A program made the translations under genes and the position numbers. This document shows, piece after piece, positions 44,968 through 54,243 of a stretch of DNA of 64,000 nucleotides (position 1 is the first letter of the stretch; each line of letters begins with the position of its first letter). Source of the stretch: Streptomyces sp. RB17 (GTDB lineage Bacteria; Actinomycetota; Actinomycetes; Streptomycetales; Streptomycetaceae); NCBI RefSeq assembly GCF_009604455.1, contig NZ_WEGL01000002.1, positions 372,001 through 436,000 on the forward strand, in the 5' to 3' direction. The notes under the pieces were generated by a model. The model did no database searches. It was not told where the DNA came from and saw only the letters and a list, made by a program, of their open reading frames with translations.

Positions 44968-46310
44968 GCCGTGCGCTGGTCCTTGACCCTCTTGAGCTTG
45001 CCGAGGGAGCGCTCAAGGCTCTCCGGTTCCGCAATCTCCACTGCCACGCTCACTCCGACGCCGTCCTTGACACCCCCGGCGATCGCGCGGGCGGCTGCCG
45101 CGCGCTGCTCAGGCCCCGCGCCGGGAACCGCCTCCACGCGGACGGTCATGTGATCCATCCGTCCCCGCGTGCTCAGCTGGATCTGGAAGTGCGGTGCCAC
45201 GCCCGGGGTGCGCAGCACCACCTCTTCGATCTGGGTCGGGAAGACGTTCACGCCACGCAGGATGATCATGTCGTCGCAACGGCCGGTGATCTTCTCGATC
45301 CGGCGGAAGGCGGTCCGGGCGGTGCCGGGCAGCAGTCGCGTCAGGTCGCGGGTGCGGTAGCGGATGATCGGAAGCGCCTCCTTGGTGAGCGAGGTGAAGA
45401 CGAGTTCACCGCTCTCGCCGTCGGCGAGGACGTCGTCCGTGAGCGGATCGACGATCTCGGGGAGGAAGTGGTCCTCCCAGACGTGCAGGCCGTCCTTGGT
45501 CTCGACGCACTCCTGGGCCACCCCGGGGCCCATCACCTCGGAGAGGCCGTAGATGTCGACGGCGTGGATGTCCATGCGCTCCTCGATCTCGCGCCGCATC
45601 TCCTCCGTCCACGGTTCGGCGCCGAAGATGCCCACCTTGAGGGAGGTGGAGCGCGGGTCCACGCCCTGGCGCTCGAACTCGTCGAGCAGGGTGAGCATGT
45701 AGGACGGGGTGACCATGATGATCTCGGGCTCGAAGTCCTGGATGATCTGCACCTGGCGGGCGGTCATGCCGCCGGAGGCGGGGATGACCGTGCATCCGGC
45801 CCGTTCGGCGCCGTAGTGGGCGCCGAGGCCGCCGGTGAACAGGCCGTAGCCGTAGGAGATGTGCACCTTGTGGCCGGGACGGCCGCCGGCTGCACGGATC
45901 GAGCGGGCGATCACGTCCGCCCACGTCGACAGGTCGTTCTCGGTGTAGCCGACGACGGTGGGGCGGCCCGTGGTGCCGCTGGAGGCGTGGATCCGGCGGA
46001 CCTGGTCCATGGGCACGGCGAACATGCCGAACGGATAGGTTTCGCGCAGATCGGCCTTGGTAGTGAAGGGGAACCGGGCCAGATCCTTCAGGGTGCGGCA
46101 GTCGTCGGGCGTCACGCCGGCCTGGTCGAACGTCTTGCGGTACAGCTCGACGTTGTCGTAGGCGTGCCGAAGCGTGCGGCGCAGACGGCGCAGCTGAAGG
46201 TCTTCCACCTCCTCGCGCGACATCCGCTCCGCGTCGTCCTGCAGTTCCGTCGGCAGGGGCTCACCGCGGCGGAGGCGGACGTCCATCGGTGCGGTCGGTT
46301 CGCTGATCAT
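44964..46310 (-). CDS. paaK: Phenylacetate-CoA ligase PaaK
   Basis: Product of 448 aa, normal length. It activates phenylacetate with ATP and CoA, the first pathway step. The AMP-binding P-loop is RIHASSGTTGRPTVVGYT (about residue 107); then come GADIYGLSE-type VDIYGLSEVMGPG, YRTRDLTRL and, in the C-terminal lid, DDMIILRGVNVFPTQIEEVV. It overlaps paaI by ATGA and the TetR gene by GTGA. Confidence 0.95.
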   Translation of the reverse strand: MISEPTAPMDVRLRRGEPLPTELQDDAERMSREEVEDLQLRRLRRTLRHAYDNVELYRKTFDQAGVTPDDCRTLKDLARFPFTTKADLRETYPFGMFAVPMDQVRRIHASSGTTGRPTVVGYTENDLSTWADVIARSIRAAGGRPGHKVHISYGYGLFTGGLGAHYGAERAGCTVIPASGGMTARQVQIIQDFEPEIIMVTPSYMLTLLDEFERQGVDPRSTSLKVGIFGAEPWTEEMRREIEERMDIHAVDIYGLSEVMGPGVAQECVETKDGLHVWEDHFLPEIVDPLTDDVLADGESGELVFTSLTKEALPIIRYRTRDLTRLLPGTARTAFRRIEKITGRCDDMIILRGVNVFPTQIEEVVLRTPGVAPHFQIQLSTRGRMDHMTVRVEAVPGAGPEQRAAAARAIAGGVKDGVGVSVAVEIAEPESLERSLGKLKRVKDQRTA

Positions 46311-46612
46311 TGCGGCTCCTTGGTTTCCGTGCTCCGGATGCTGCGGCTGCGGCCGCGGAACTCCGCGATCACCGTCTCGCCGCGTACGACGCTGACGTCA
46401 TAGATGCCGCTGCGACCGAAGCGGGTGACCTCCCGAGCGGTGGCCGTCAGGACGTTGACCATGGACGCCGTCACGGTCATGCGCAGTACAGCGGTTCCCT
46501 CGCCATGCTCCAGCAGTTCGATACCGAGGAGGCGTGAAGCCTCGTCCGCGGCGAGCATGCGCGTCGTCGGCCCCGGCATCGTGGGCGTTGCTTCCGTCAC
46601 GGTTTCCACCAT
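46307..46612 (-). pseudogene. paaI: PaaI thioesterase gene with in-frame internal deletion
   Basis: The 101-aa frame begins as PaaI (RMLAADEASRLLGIELLEHG, then AVLRMTVTASMVN) and ends as PaaI (TAREVTRFGRSGIYDVSVVR, then VIAEFRGRSRS). Between VN and VLTATAREV about 45 residues are missing, as normal PaaI is near 140-150 aa. The lost piece contains the hot-dog helix and the catalytic GHGIAHGG region with its Asp. The frame is preserved, so the stop still couples to paaK (ATGA), but thioesterase activity is not expected. Confidence 0.8.
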
Positions 46613-46623
46613 CTTGTGTCCCG

Positions 46624-46637
46624 ACCGAACATTCGGT
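46624..46637. promoter_or_regulatory. PaaR-type operator between paaI and paaN
   Basis: ACCGAACATTCGGT is a perfect palindrome of the form ACCGNNCNNNCGGT, close to the published PaaR core (ACCGNNCGNNCGGT). It lies in the 84-bp divergent region between a possible -35 (TTGTGT, 46614) and -10 (46637) of paaN. Confidence 0.65.
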
Positions 46638-46696
46638 TAGCGTGCGGCACGGTCAACAAATCAAGCCACGCCATTGCCTGTCAAGAGGTGAGCCAC

Positions 46697-48406
46697 ATGC
46701 CGAACGAAAGCCCTGCGGCGCACGACTTCTTCACTCGTCACCGTGAACTGCTGCAACGGGCGGTGAGCGCGACGGAGTCACGGGAGCACTGGACTCCTTA
46801 TCCGGAGTCGCCCAGCAAGTCGGTGTACGGCGAGGACGCCGCCAAGCTGGGTGAGGCGGCCTTCCGGGAGCAGATCGGCAGGCCCTTCGACCTGCCCGGA
46901 CACCCGGGGGAGGGGCGCGTGGCGCCCGAGGAGCACTCCCCGTACGGGTTCCCGCTGGGTATCAGCTACCCGCGGCTCTCGCCGACGGCGGCCGTGGCCG
47001 CCGCCAAGGCCGCCACGGCGGCCTGGCGCGCGGCCGGCCCGGACACGCGCGCCGGCGTCTGTGCGGAGATCCTGGCCCGTCTGAACGCGGCGAGCTTCGA
47101 CATCGCCCACGCCGTGCAGCACACCACCGGCCAGGCGTTCGTCATGGCCTTCCAGGCAGGAGGCCCGCACGCGCAGGACAGGGGGCTCGAAGCCGTCGCC
47201 TACGCGTGGGCCGCGCAGAAGAAGCACCCGGCCGCCGCCCGCTGGAGCAAGCCCCAGCGCAAGGGCGACGCCCTCGTGCTGGACAAGACGTTCACCTCGG
47301 TGGGCCGGGGTGTCTCACTGCTCATCGCCTGCAACACCTTCCCCACCTGGAACGGCTATCCGGGCCTGTTCGCCTCGCTCGTCACCGGCAACCCCGTCGT
47401 GGTCAAGCCGCACCCGGGCGCCGTACTGCCTCTGGCGATCACGGTGCGCATCGCCCGCGAAGTGCTGGCGGAGGCGGGATTCAGCCCCGACCTCGTCCTC
47501 CTGGTCGCCGAGGCACCCGGAGGCCGGCACGCCGCCGCGCTCGCCCTGGACCCGGACGTGCGGATCGTCGACTTCACCGGTTCGACCGAGTTCGGAGACT
47601 GGCTGGAGACCAACGCCCGCCAGGCGGTCGTGTACACGGAGAAGGCCGGCCTGAACACGGTCGTTCTCGACTCCACCGACGACTACCGCGGCTTGTTGGG
47701 CAATCTCGCCTTCTCGCTGTCGCTGTACAGCGGGCAGATGTGTACCACCCCGCAGAATCTGCTGATCCCCGGCGAGGGCATGGCCACCGACCAGGGACCG
47801 CGGACGGCCGACGAGTTCGCCGCCGACCTGGCCGCAGCCTTGGACAAGCTGCTGGGCGACCCCGCGCGCGCTGCTGGCGCGCTGGGCGCGATCGTCAACA
47901 AGGGTGTGCGCGACCGGCTGACTGACGCGGCCGGTGTCGGCCGTACCGTACGCGCATCGACGTCCGTCGAACACCCGGAGTACGCCGAGGCGGACGTGCG
48001 GACGCCGCTCGTGGCGCTGCTGGACGCGGAGGCCGACCGGGAGGTGTACACCCGGGAGTGGTTCGGGCCGGTGTCGTTCGTGATCCGCACAGACTCCACC
48101 CAGCACAGCCTGGAGCTTTTCCGTGAGACGGTGCGGGCGCACGGGGCGCTGACCGCTGCGGTCCACACCACCGACGAGGAGACGCTGGCCGCCGCCGAGG
48201 AGGCCGCCCTGGAAGCCGGCGTCCACCTGTCCGAGAACCTCACCGGTCAGATCTTCGTCAACCAGTCCGCCGCCTTCAGCGACTTCCACGGCAGTGCTGC
48301 CAACCCCGCGGCCAGCGCCACCCTGTCCGATGCGGCCTTCGTCACCGGCCGCTTCTCCGTGCTGCAGTCCCGTCGTCCCGTCGCCACTGCCGAGGAGGCC
48401 GCCTGA
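46697..48406 (+). CDS. paaN: PaaN-type aldehyde dehydrogenase of phenylacetate degradation
   Basis: Product of 569 aa from ATG 46697 (GAGGTG upstream); an in-frame GTG at 46616 would overlap the operator and is unlikely. ALDH fold: ACNTFPTWNGYPGLFASLVT, DFTGSTEFGDWLETNA, EKAGLNTVVLDS and the nucleophile Cys in LYSGQMCTTPQN. PaaN proteins replace the dehydrogenase part of PaaZ and oxidise the ring-opened semialdehyde CoA ester. The stop overlaps the thiolase start (TGATG). Confidence 0.9.
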   Translation: MPNESPAAHDFFTRHRELLQRAVSATESREHWTPYPESPSKSVYGEDAAKLGEAAFREQIGRPFDLPGHPGEGRVAPEEHSPYGFPLGISYPRLSPTAAVAAAKAATAAWRAAGPDTRAGVCAEILARLNAASFDIAHAVQHTTGQAFVMAFQAGGPHAQDRGLEAVAYAWAAQKKHPAAARWSKPQRKGDALVLDKTFTSVGRGVSLLIACNTFPTWNGYPGLFASLVTGNPVVVKPHPGAVLPLAITVRIAREVLAEAGFSPDLVLLVAEAPGGRHAAALALDPDVRIVDFTGSTEFGDWLETNARQAVVYTEKAGLNTVVLDSTDDYRGLLGNLAFSLSLYSGQMCTTPQNLLIPGEGMATDQGPRTADEFAADLAAALDKLLGDPARAAGALGAIVNKGVRDRLTDAAGVGRTVRASTSVEHPEYAEADVRTPLVALLDAEADREVYTREWFGPVSFVIRTDSTQHSLELFRETVRAHGALTAAVHTTDEETLAAAEEAALEAGVHLSENLTGQIFVNQSAAFSDFHGSAANPAASATLSDAAFVTGRFSVLQSRRPVATAEEAA

Positions 48407-49629
48407 TGCCCGAAGAGGTCTACCTGATCGACGGAGCCCGCACGCCGCAGGGGCGCTACGGTGGCGCGCTGGCCTCCGTTCGCCCCGACGACCTGGCCGC
48501 CCTCGTGGTCGGCGAGTCCGTGCGCCGCTCCGGCATCCCGTCCGACGCCGTGGACGAGGTCATCCTCGGAGCGGCCAACCAGGCCGGCGAGGACAACCGC
48601 GATGTCGCCCGCATGGCACTGTTGCTGGCCGGTCTGCCGCACACGGTGCCCGGCTACACCGTCAACCGGCTGTGCGCCTCGGGCCTGACCGCTGTCGCCT
48701 CGGCAGCCCAGGCGATCCGTACCGGCGAGGCCGACGTGGTCGTGGCGGGGGGCGCGGAGTCCATGACCCGTGCACCGTGGGTGATGGAGAAGCCGGGAAC
48801 TCCCTGGGCCAAGCCTGGGGAGGTGCACGACACGTCACTGGGCTGGCGGTTCACCAACCCCCGCTTCACGGCCGCCGGCCGTGCCGTGCCCGCGGGCGCC
48901 GGACCCGAGACGGTGAAGGTGACCCTGTCGATGGGCGAGACCGCGGAGGAGGTCGCGGCCCTGGACGGCATCACCCGCGCCGAGTCCGACGCCTTCGCGC
49001 TGCGCAGCCACCAGCGGGCCGTCGCCGCTCAGCAGGCGGGCAGCTTCGACCGCGAGATCGTGCCGGTCCCGGTCAAGGACGGCGAGGTCGCTCGGGACGA
49101 AGGCCCCCGTCCCACGACCACTCTGGAGAAGCTCGGCACGCTCCGCACGATCTTTCGCAAGGACGGCATCGTCACCGCCGGCTCCTCCTCGCCACTGTCC
49201 GACGGAGCCGCCGCCCTCGTCGTGGCGAGTGCTGCGGCCGTGGACCGGTACGGCCTCACTCCGCGGGCGCGCATCGTCACCTCCGCCTCGGCCGGCGTCC
49301 AGCCCCATGTCATGGGCCTCGGCCCGGTGCCCGCCACCGAGAAGGCCCTCGCCCGGGCCGGATGGCAGGCTGGGGACCTCGACGCGGTGGAGCTGAACGA
49401 GGCGTTCGCGGCCCAGGCCCTGGCGGTGATGCGCCGCCTCAAGCTCGACGAGGACAAGGTCAACGCCGATGGCGGCGCCATCGCGCTGGGTCATCCCCTC
49501 GGCTGCTCGGGCGCCCGCATCCTGCTCACCCTGCTGGGCCGCCTGGAGCGGGAGGACGCCCGCAGGGGTCTCGCGACGCTGTGTGTCGGCGTCGGCCAGG
49601 GCGTCGCCATGCTCGTGGAGCGGATGTGA
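48406..49629 (+). CDS. paaJ: 3-oxoadipyl-CoA/acetyl-CoA thiolase
   Basis: Thiolase of 407 aa with the complete Cys-His-Cys triad: VNRLCASGLTAVASA (acylated Cys), IALGHPLGCSGARIL (His) and LCVGVGQGVAM (second Cys). In this operon it should cleave 3-oxoadipyl-CoA to succinyl-CoA and acetyl-CoA. Its stop overlaps the hydratase GTG (GTGA). Confidence 0.88.
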   Translation: MPEEVYLIDGARTPQGRYGGALASVRPDDLAALVVGESVRRSGIPSDAVDEVILGAANQAGEDNRDVARMALLLAGLPHTVPGYTVNRLCASGLTAVASAAQAIRTGEADVVVAGGAESMTRAPWVMEKPGTPWAKPGEVHDTSLGWRFTNPRFTAAGRAVPAGAGPETVKVTLSMGETAEEVAALDGITRAESDAFALRSHQRAVAAQQAGSFDREIVPVPVKDGEVARDEGPRPTTTLEKLGTLRTIFRKDGIVTAGSSSPLSDGAAALVVASAAAVDRYGLTPRARIVTSASAGVQPHVMGLGPVPATEKALARAGWQAGDLDAVELNEAFAAQALAVMRRLKLDEDKVNADGGAIALGHPLGCSGARILLTLLGRLEREDARRGLATLCVGVGQGVAMLVERM

Positions 49630-50375
49630 ACGCCATGACATGGGAGACCCTCCTGGTCGAGGAGCGCGACGACCGGGTGATGGTCACGCTGAACCGGCCC
49701 GACGCCCGCAACGCCATCAGCGGCAGGATGATCGCCGAGTTGCACGGCGTCTGTGACGAGCTGGAGCGTCGGCCGAAACTGCTGCTGCTCACCGGACATG
49801 GCCGCGTCTTCGCGGGCGGCGCCGACATCTCCGAACTGCTCAGGCGCGGCCGGGACGAAGCACTGCAGGGCATCAACAGTCGCCTGTTCGAGCGGGTGCG
49901 GCGGCTTCCGATGCCGACCGTCGCCGCGGTCGACGGCTGGGCCCTGGGCGGCGGCGCCGAACTGGCCTACGCATGCGACCTGCGCATCGCCGGACCCGAC
50001 GCCGTGTTCGGCAACCCGGAGCCGGCACTCGGCATTCTCGCCGCCGCCGGCGCATGCTGGCGGCTGCCGGAGCTGGTCGGCGAGTCGGTCGCCAAGCAGG
50101 TGCTGCTCGCCGGGCGGAACCTCGACGCACGGGCGGCCCTGGCGACCGGGCTCGTCATCGACGTCGTACCGGCCGAGAAGCTGCTCGACGAGGCGCATGC
50201 CCTGCTCGACCGCATGGCGCGGTCCTCTGCCGTGGCCCTGCGCCTGACCAAGCTCGTCGTCGACTCGCCCGGCGCCCATCCGGTCGCCGACGACCTGGCC
50301 CAGGCAGTGCTGTTCGAGGGCGAAGACAAGAAGGATCGCATGATCCGCTTCCTGCAGAAGAGGAGCCGAGCATGA
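49626..50375 (+). CDS. paaF: Enoyl-CoA hydratase, PaaF-like
   Basis: Crotonase of 249 aa from GTG 49626 (ATG 49635 is an alternative). Both catalytic Glu positions are present: VDGWALGGGAELAYACDLRI and VFGNPEPALGILAAAG. The oxyanion stretch is RVFAGGADISEL. Expected to hydrate 2,3-dehydroadipyl-CoA. Coupled on both sides by 4-bp overlaps. Confidence 0.83.
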   Translation: MNAMTWETLLVEERDDRVMVTLNRPDARNAISGRMIAELHGVCDELERRPKLLLLTGHGRVFAGGADISELLRRGRDEALQGINSRLFERVRRLPMPTVAAVDGWALGGGAELAYACDLRIAGPDAVFGNPEPALGILAAAGACWRLPELVGESVAKQVLLAGRNLDARAALATGLVIDVVPAEKLLDEAHALLDRMARSSAVALRLTKLVVDSPGAHPVADDLAQAVLFEGEDKKDRMIRFLQKRSRA

Positions 50376-51235
50376 CAACCAACGCATCCGCGCCGGCCGT
50401 GGTCGGGGTGATCGGTGGCGGCCGCATGGGCGCCGGTATCGCTCAGTCCTATGCGACCGCCGGTTCCGTCGTCACCGTGGTCGAGAGCGGCGCTGCGGCT
50501 GCGGCCGCGGCCCTGGACCGGGTGGCCGACGGGCTGAAGAGGGCCGCCGAGCGCGACCGGCTCACCGCATCACCGGACGAGATTCTGGCGCGGGTGTCCA
50601 CCGTGGAGTCGGTGGACGCGCTGCCCAGCGAGGCAGACCTGGTCGTGGAGGCCGTTCCCGAGGACTCCGCGCTCAAGGCCGGTGTTGTCGCCGCCGCCGA
50701 ACAGGCGGTGAACGCTACGACGGTCCTGGCGAGCAACACCAGCTCTCTCTCCGTCACCGAGCTGGCCGCCGTCCTCACCCGGCCCGGCCGCTTCCTGGGC
50801 ATGCACTTCTTCAACCCGGTACCCGTGTCGGACCTGGTCGAGATCGTGCTGGCACCGGCCACAGACGCCGCCACGGTCGAGGCTGCCCTGCGGTGGACGC
50901 GCTGCCTCGGCAAGAAGGACGTCGTCGTCCATGACTCGCCCGGCTTCGCCAGCAGCCGGCTCGGCCTCGCTCTCGGGCTGGAGGCCATCCGCATGGTCGA
51001 GGACGGAGTGGCGGAACCCGAGGCCATCGATGACGCCATGCGACTCGGTTACAAGCACCCGATGGGCCCCCTCCGCCTGACCGATCTGGTCGGTTTGGAC
51101 GTACGCCTGGCCATTGCGGAGCACCTCCACGCCACGCTGGGCGAACGGTTCGCTCCGCCGCGGCTGCTGCGCGAGAAGGTCGCCCAAGGCGAACTCGGCC
51201 GCAAGACCGGACAGGGGTTCTACGCATGGCGGTGA
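50372..51235 (+). CDS. paaH: 3-hydroxyacyl-CoA dehydrogenase, PaaH-like
   Basis: Product of 287 aa. The NAD motif is VGVIGGGRMGAGIAQSYATA (residues 10-29), catalytic residues lie in LASNTSSLSVTELA and FLGMHFFNPVPVSDLVEIV (His), and the C-terminal dimer domain includes LGYKHPMGPLRLTDLVGLDV. Oxidises 3-hydroxyadipyl-CoA. Starts in an ATGA overlap; its 3' end overlaps paaG by 10 bp. Confidence 0.9.
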   Translation: MTTNASAPAVVGVIGGGRMGAGIAQSYATAGSVVTVVESGAAAAAAALDRVADGLKRAAERDRLTASPDEILARVSTVESVDALPSEADLVVEAVPEDSALKAGVVAAAEQAVNATTVLASNTSSLSVTELAAVLTRPGRFLGMHFFNPVPVSDLVEIVLAPATDAATVEAALRWTRCLGKKDVVVHDSPGFASSRLGLALGLEAIRMVEDGVAEPEAIDDAMRLGYKHPMGPLRLTDLVGLDVRLAIAEHLHATLGERFAPPRLLREKVAQGELGRKTGQGFYAWR

Positions 51236-52044
51236 CCGGTACGGCGCAGGCCGGCGAACGCACCGTCGGATACGCCCTGCGGGACGGCGTCGCCGTCATC
51301 GAACTGCGTCGGCCCTCCGCGGGCAATGCCCTCGACGCGTCCATTCGCAAGGGGCTGCTGGACGCCCTGCGGCAGGTGCGCGCCGACGGTGAACAAGTGC
51401 GCGCGGTTCTGCTGGCCGCGCAGGGCAGGCACTTCTGCGTCGGACAGGACCTCAAGGAGCACGCCCACGCCCTGGAGACCCGCCCCGAGTCGGCGTTCTC
51501 CATCGTGCGCGACGAGTACAACCCACTGGTCACGCAGATACGCGCGCTGCCGCAACCGGTGGTGGCGGCCATCGAGGGCGCCTGTGTCGGCGCGGGCCTC
51601 GGCCTGGCATTGTGCGCCGACCTGCGAGTGGCCGCTCGGGGCGCCCGCTTCGCCACCGCCTTCACCGGCATCGGCCTGGCAGCCGACAGCGGGCTGAGCG
51701 GCACGCTCGCGCAGGCCGTCGGGCCTTCACGGGCCGCAGCCCTGATGCTCCTCGGCGACCGGTTCGGCGCCGAGGAGGCCGAGCGGTGGGGCCTGCTCCA
51801 CCGTGTCGTACCGGACGGCTCGGCCACGGAGCGGGGCCTCGACCTCGCACGGCACCTGGCCGACGGGCCCACCCTCGCGTACGCCGAGGTCAAGGCGTTG
51901 CTGCGAGCTGCCGCCGGCGGCGACCCGGCCGCCTTGCCGGAGGCGGAGGCCGGGGCGCAGGAGCGGCTCGGTCGGACGAAGGACCACCACGCTGCTGTCC
52001 GCGCCTTCCTCGACGGCCGGGCACCTTCCTTCAACGGGAACTGA
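51226..52044 (+). CDS. paaG: Ring 1,2-epoxyphenylacetyl-CoA isomerase, PaaG-like
   Basis: Crotonase-fold protein of 272 aa. It has the oxyanion stretch HFCVGQDLKEHAHAL and GACVGAGLGLALCADLRVA without the hydratase Glu, and the Asp in GIGLAADSGLSGTLAQAVG expected for PaaG-type isomerases. It would convert the ring epoxide to oxepin-CoA. Last gene of the paaN-paaG transcript. Confidence 0.85.
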   Translation: MAVTGTAQAGERTVGYALRDGVAVIELRRPSAGNALDASIRKGLLDALRQVRADGEQVRAVLLAAQGRHFCVGQDLKEHAHALETRPESAFSIVRDEYNPLVTQIRALPQPVVAAIEGACVGAGLGLALCADLRVAARGARFATAFTGIGLAADSGLSGTLAQAVGPSRAAALMLLGDRFGAEEAERWGLLHRVVPDGSATERGLDLARHLADGPTLAYAEVKALLRAAAGGDPAALPEAEAGAQERLGRTKDHHAAVRAFLDGRAPSFNGN

Positions 52045-52091
52045 CCCCACTCCGGCTCTTGCCGGAACCCGGGGACCTCGCCATATCATCG

Positions 52092-52105
52092 ACCGAACGA
52101 ACGGT
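52092..52105. promoter_or_regulatory. PaaR-type operator upstream of paaA
   Basis: ACCGAACGAACGGT matches the PaaR core ACCGNNCGNNCGGT exactly, 22 bp before the paaA start. It lies just upstream of a possible -10 (TAGGGA, 52108). Confidence 0.7.
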
Positions 52106-52126
52106 CGGTAGGGATTGGGGATACGG

Positions 52127-53113
52127 ATGACTGAACAGCAGGCCGGCTCGTCGGCCGCACTCGATGTTCCACCCGCGCTTCAAGAGCACTTCGAGTCGAC
52201 GATCGCGCGGGACCAGCGGATCGAGCCCCGTGACTGGATGCCGGACGGCTACCGGAAGACGCTCGTCCGGCAGGTGGCGCAGCATGCGCACTCCGAGATC
52301 ATCGGCATGCAGCCGGAGGGCGAGTGGATCACGCGTGCGCCGTCGCTCCGTCGCAAGGCGATCCTGTTCGCCAAGGTGCAGGACGAGGCCGGCCACGGCC
52401 TGTACCTGTACTCCGCCGCCGAGACCCTCGGCGCCGACCGCGCGGACCTCACCGGGCGACTGCTCGAGGGGCGCCAGAAGTACTCGTCAATTTTCAACTA
52501 CCCGACGCTGAGCTTCGCCGACGTGGGGGTGATCGGTTGGTTCGTGGACGGCGCGGCGATCTGCAACCAGGTGCCGCTGTGCCGCTCCTCCTACGGGCCG
52601 TACGCGCGCGCCATGGTGCGGATCTGCAAGGAGGAGTCGTTCCACCAGCGGCAGGGCTACGAGCTGCTGATGACGATGATGCGCGGCACCGAGGCACAGC
52701 GGGAGATGGTGCAGGACGCCGTGAACCGCTGGTGGTGGCCGTCGCTGATGATGTTCGGCCCGCCGGACGACGCATCGCCCAATTCCGCGCAGTCGATGGC
52801 CTGGAAGATCAAGCGGCACAGCAACGACGAGCTGCGCCAGCGGTTCGTGGACATGACGGTCCCGCAGGCCGAGAAGCTCGGCGTCACCCTGCCCGACCCG
52901 GAACTGCGCTGGAACGAGGAGCGCGGGCACCACGACTTCGGCACGCCGGACTGGGACGAGCTGATGCGTGTCATCAAGGGCGACGGCCCCTGCAACACGG
53001 AGCGGCTCGAGCGGCGCCGAGTCGCTCATGAAGAAGGTGCCTGGGTGCGCGAGGCGGCCGGTGTGCACGCTGCCAAGCAGGCGAACCGCGCGAACAAGGG
53101 AGCGGCGGCATGA
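52127..53113 (+). CDS. paaA: 1,2-phenylacetyl-CoA epoxidase catalytic subunit PaaA
   Basis: Product of 328 aa from ATG 52127 (GGGGAT upstream). Di-iron ferritin-like bundle with the ExxH ligands in [18 protein letters not shown] and [16 protein letters not shown]. It inserts oxygen into the CoA-activated aromatic ring, together with PaaC and the PaaE reductase. First gene of paaABCDE, coupled to paaB by ATGA. Confidence 0.96.
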   Translation: MTEQQAGSSAALDVPPALQEHFESTIARDQRIEPRDWMPDGYRKTLVRQVAQHAHSEIIGMQPEGEWITRAPSLRRKAILFAKVQDEAGHGLYLYSAAETLGADRADLTGRLLEGRQKYSSIFNYPTLSFADVGVIGWFVDGAAICNQVPLCRSSYGPYARAMVRICKEESFHQRQGYELLMTMMRGTEAQREMVQDAVNRWWWPSLMMFGPPDDASPNSAQSMAWKIKRHSNDELRQRFVDMTVPQAEKLGVTLPDPELRWNEERGHHDFGTPDWDELMRVIKGDGPCNTERLERRRVAHEEGAWVREAAGVHAAKQANRANKGAAA

Positions 53114-53403
53114 CCTCCGAGAAGCACGGCTGGCCCCTGTACGAGGTGTTCGTGCGCGGCAAGCGGGGACTCAACCACGTCCATGTCGGCTCACTGCATG
53201 CCGCCGACGACGCGATGGCGCTCACCCATGCCCGCGATCTGTACACGCGGCGCAACGAGGGCGTGAGCATCTGGGTGGTGCGCTCCGAGAACATCGCCGC
53301 GTCCACCCGCGACGAGAAGGATCCCTTCTTCGCGCCCAGCGCCGACAAGGTGTACCGGCATCCGACCTTCTACGACATCCCCGACGACGTCCCCCACATC
53401 TAG
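53110..53403 (+). CDS. paaB: Phenylacetyl-CoA epoxidase subunit PaaB
   Basis: Small structural subunit of 97 aa with the family features [37 protein letters not shown] and [23 protein letters not shown] overlap with paaA. Confidence 0.95.
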   Translation: MTSEKHGWPLYEVFVRGKRGLNHVHVGSLHAADDAMALTHARDLYTRRNEGVSIWVVRSENIAASTRDEKDPFFAPSADKVYRHPTFYDIPDDVPHI

Positions 53404-53412
53404 GAGCAGGGC

Positions 53413-54243
53413 ATGAGTGACGACCACGTCTACATGACCCTCGCCGAGGGACACGAGGACGACGCCCGCTGGGCCTACGGCACCGGCTTCGAGGATCCCC
53501 TGCACGGCGTGAGCACCGCAGTGCCGGACGGCGTCGACCGGCACCAACTGGCAGACCTCTGCCTGGCGTTGGCCGATGACGCGCTGGTCAGTGCGCAGCG
53601 CCTGGCCGAGTGGACCACCCGCGCCCCCGAGCTGGAGGAGGAGGTGGCACTGGCGAACATCGGCCTCGACCTGCTCGGCCAGGCCCGCCTCCTCTATGCC
53701 CGCTGCGGCCAGGTCGACGGTACGGGGCGCGGCGAGGACGCCTATGCCTACTTCCGTGACCCGGACGAGTTCCGCAGTGTGCGTCTGACAGAGCTGCCCA
53801 ACGGCGACTTCGCGTTCAGCGTCGCACGGCTGCTGGTGTTCGCCAGCTGGCGCCTCGCCCACTTCGAGCGGCTCGCGACCTCGGCCGACCCGGTGCTCGC
53901 CGCCATTGCTGCCAAGGGCGTGAAGGAACTGACCTACCACCGCCAGTACGCGGCCGAGTGGGTCGTCCGGCTCGGTGACGGCACCGAGGAGTCCCACCGC
54001 AGAATGCGCGCCGGCCTCGACCAGGTGGCTGCCCATCTGGGCGAGTTGTTCGAGGCCCATGGGGAACGGACCGAGGTCCTCGCGGTACTGCGGCAGGTCG
54101 CCGAGGCGGCGGGCCTGCCCCTGCCGGACGTATCGACGCGGACGGCCGGCTCCGGTCGCGCAGGTGACCACACCGAGCACCTCGCCCCGCTGCTGGCTGA
54201 GCTGCAGAGCGTCGCCCGTGCCCACCCGGAGGCGACATGGTGA
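53413..54243 (+). CDS. paaC: Phenylacetyl-CoA epoxidase structural subunit PaaC
   Basis: Ferritin-like subunit of 276 aa (LADDALVSAQRLAEWTTRAP, ANIGLDLLGQARLLYARCG, KELTYHRQYAAEWVVRLGDG) that pairs with PaaA. It ends in a 7-bp overlap with paaD. Confidence 0.94.
   Translation: MSDDHVYMTLAEGHEDDARWAYGTGFEDPLHGVSTAVPDGVDRHQLADLCLALADDALVSAQRLAEWTTRAPELEEEVALANIGLDLLGQARLLYARCGQVDGTGRGEDAYAYFRDPDEFRSVRLTELPNGDFAFSVARLLVFASWRLAHFERLATSADPVLAAIAAKGVKELTYHRQYAAEWVVRLGDGTEESHRRMRAGLDQVAAHLGELFEAHGERTEVLAVLRQVAEAAGLPLPDVSTRTAGSGRAGDHTEHLAPLLAELQSVARAHPEATW

Noticed and set aside
46616..46696. A longer paaN start at GTG 46616
   Set aside because: It would place the PaaR-type operator and promoter inside the coding region; ATG 46697 has a good ribosome site.
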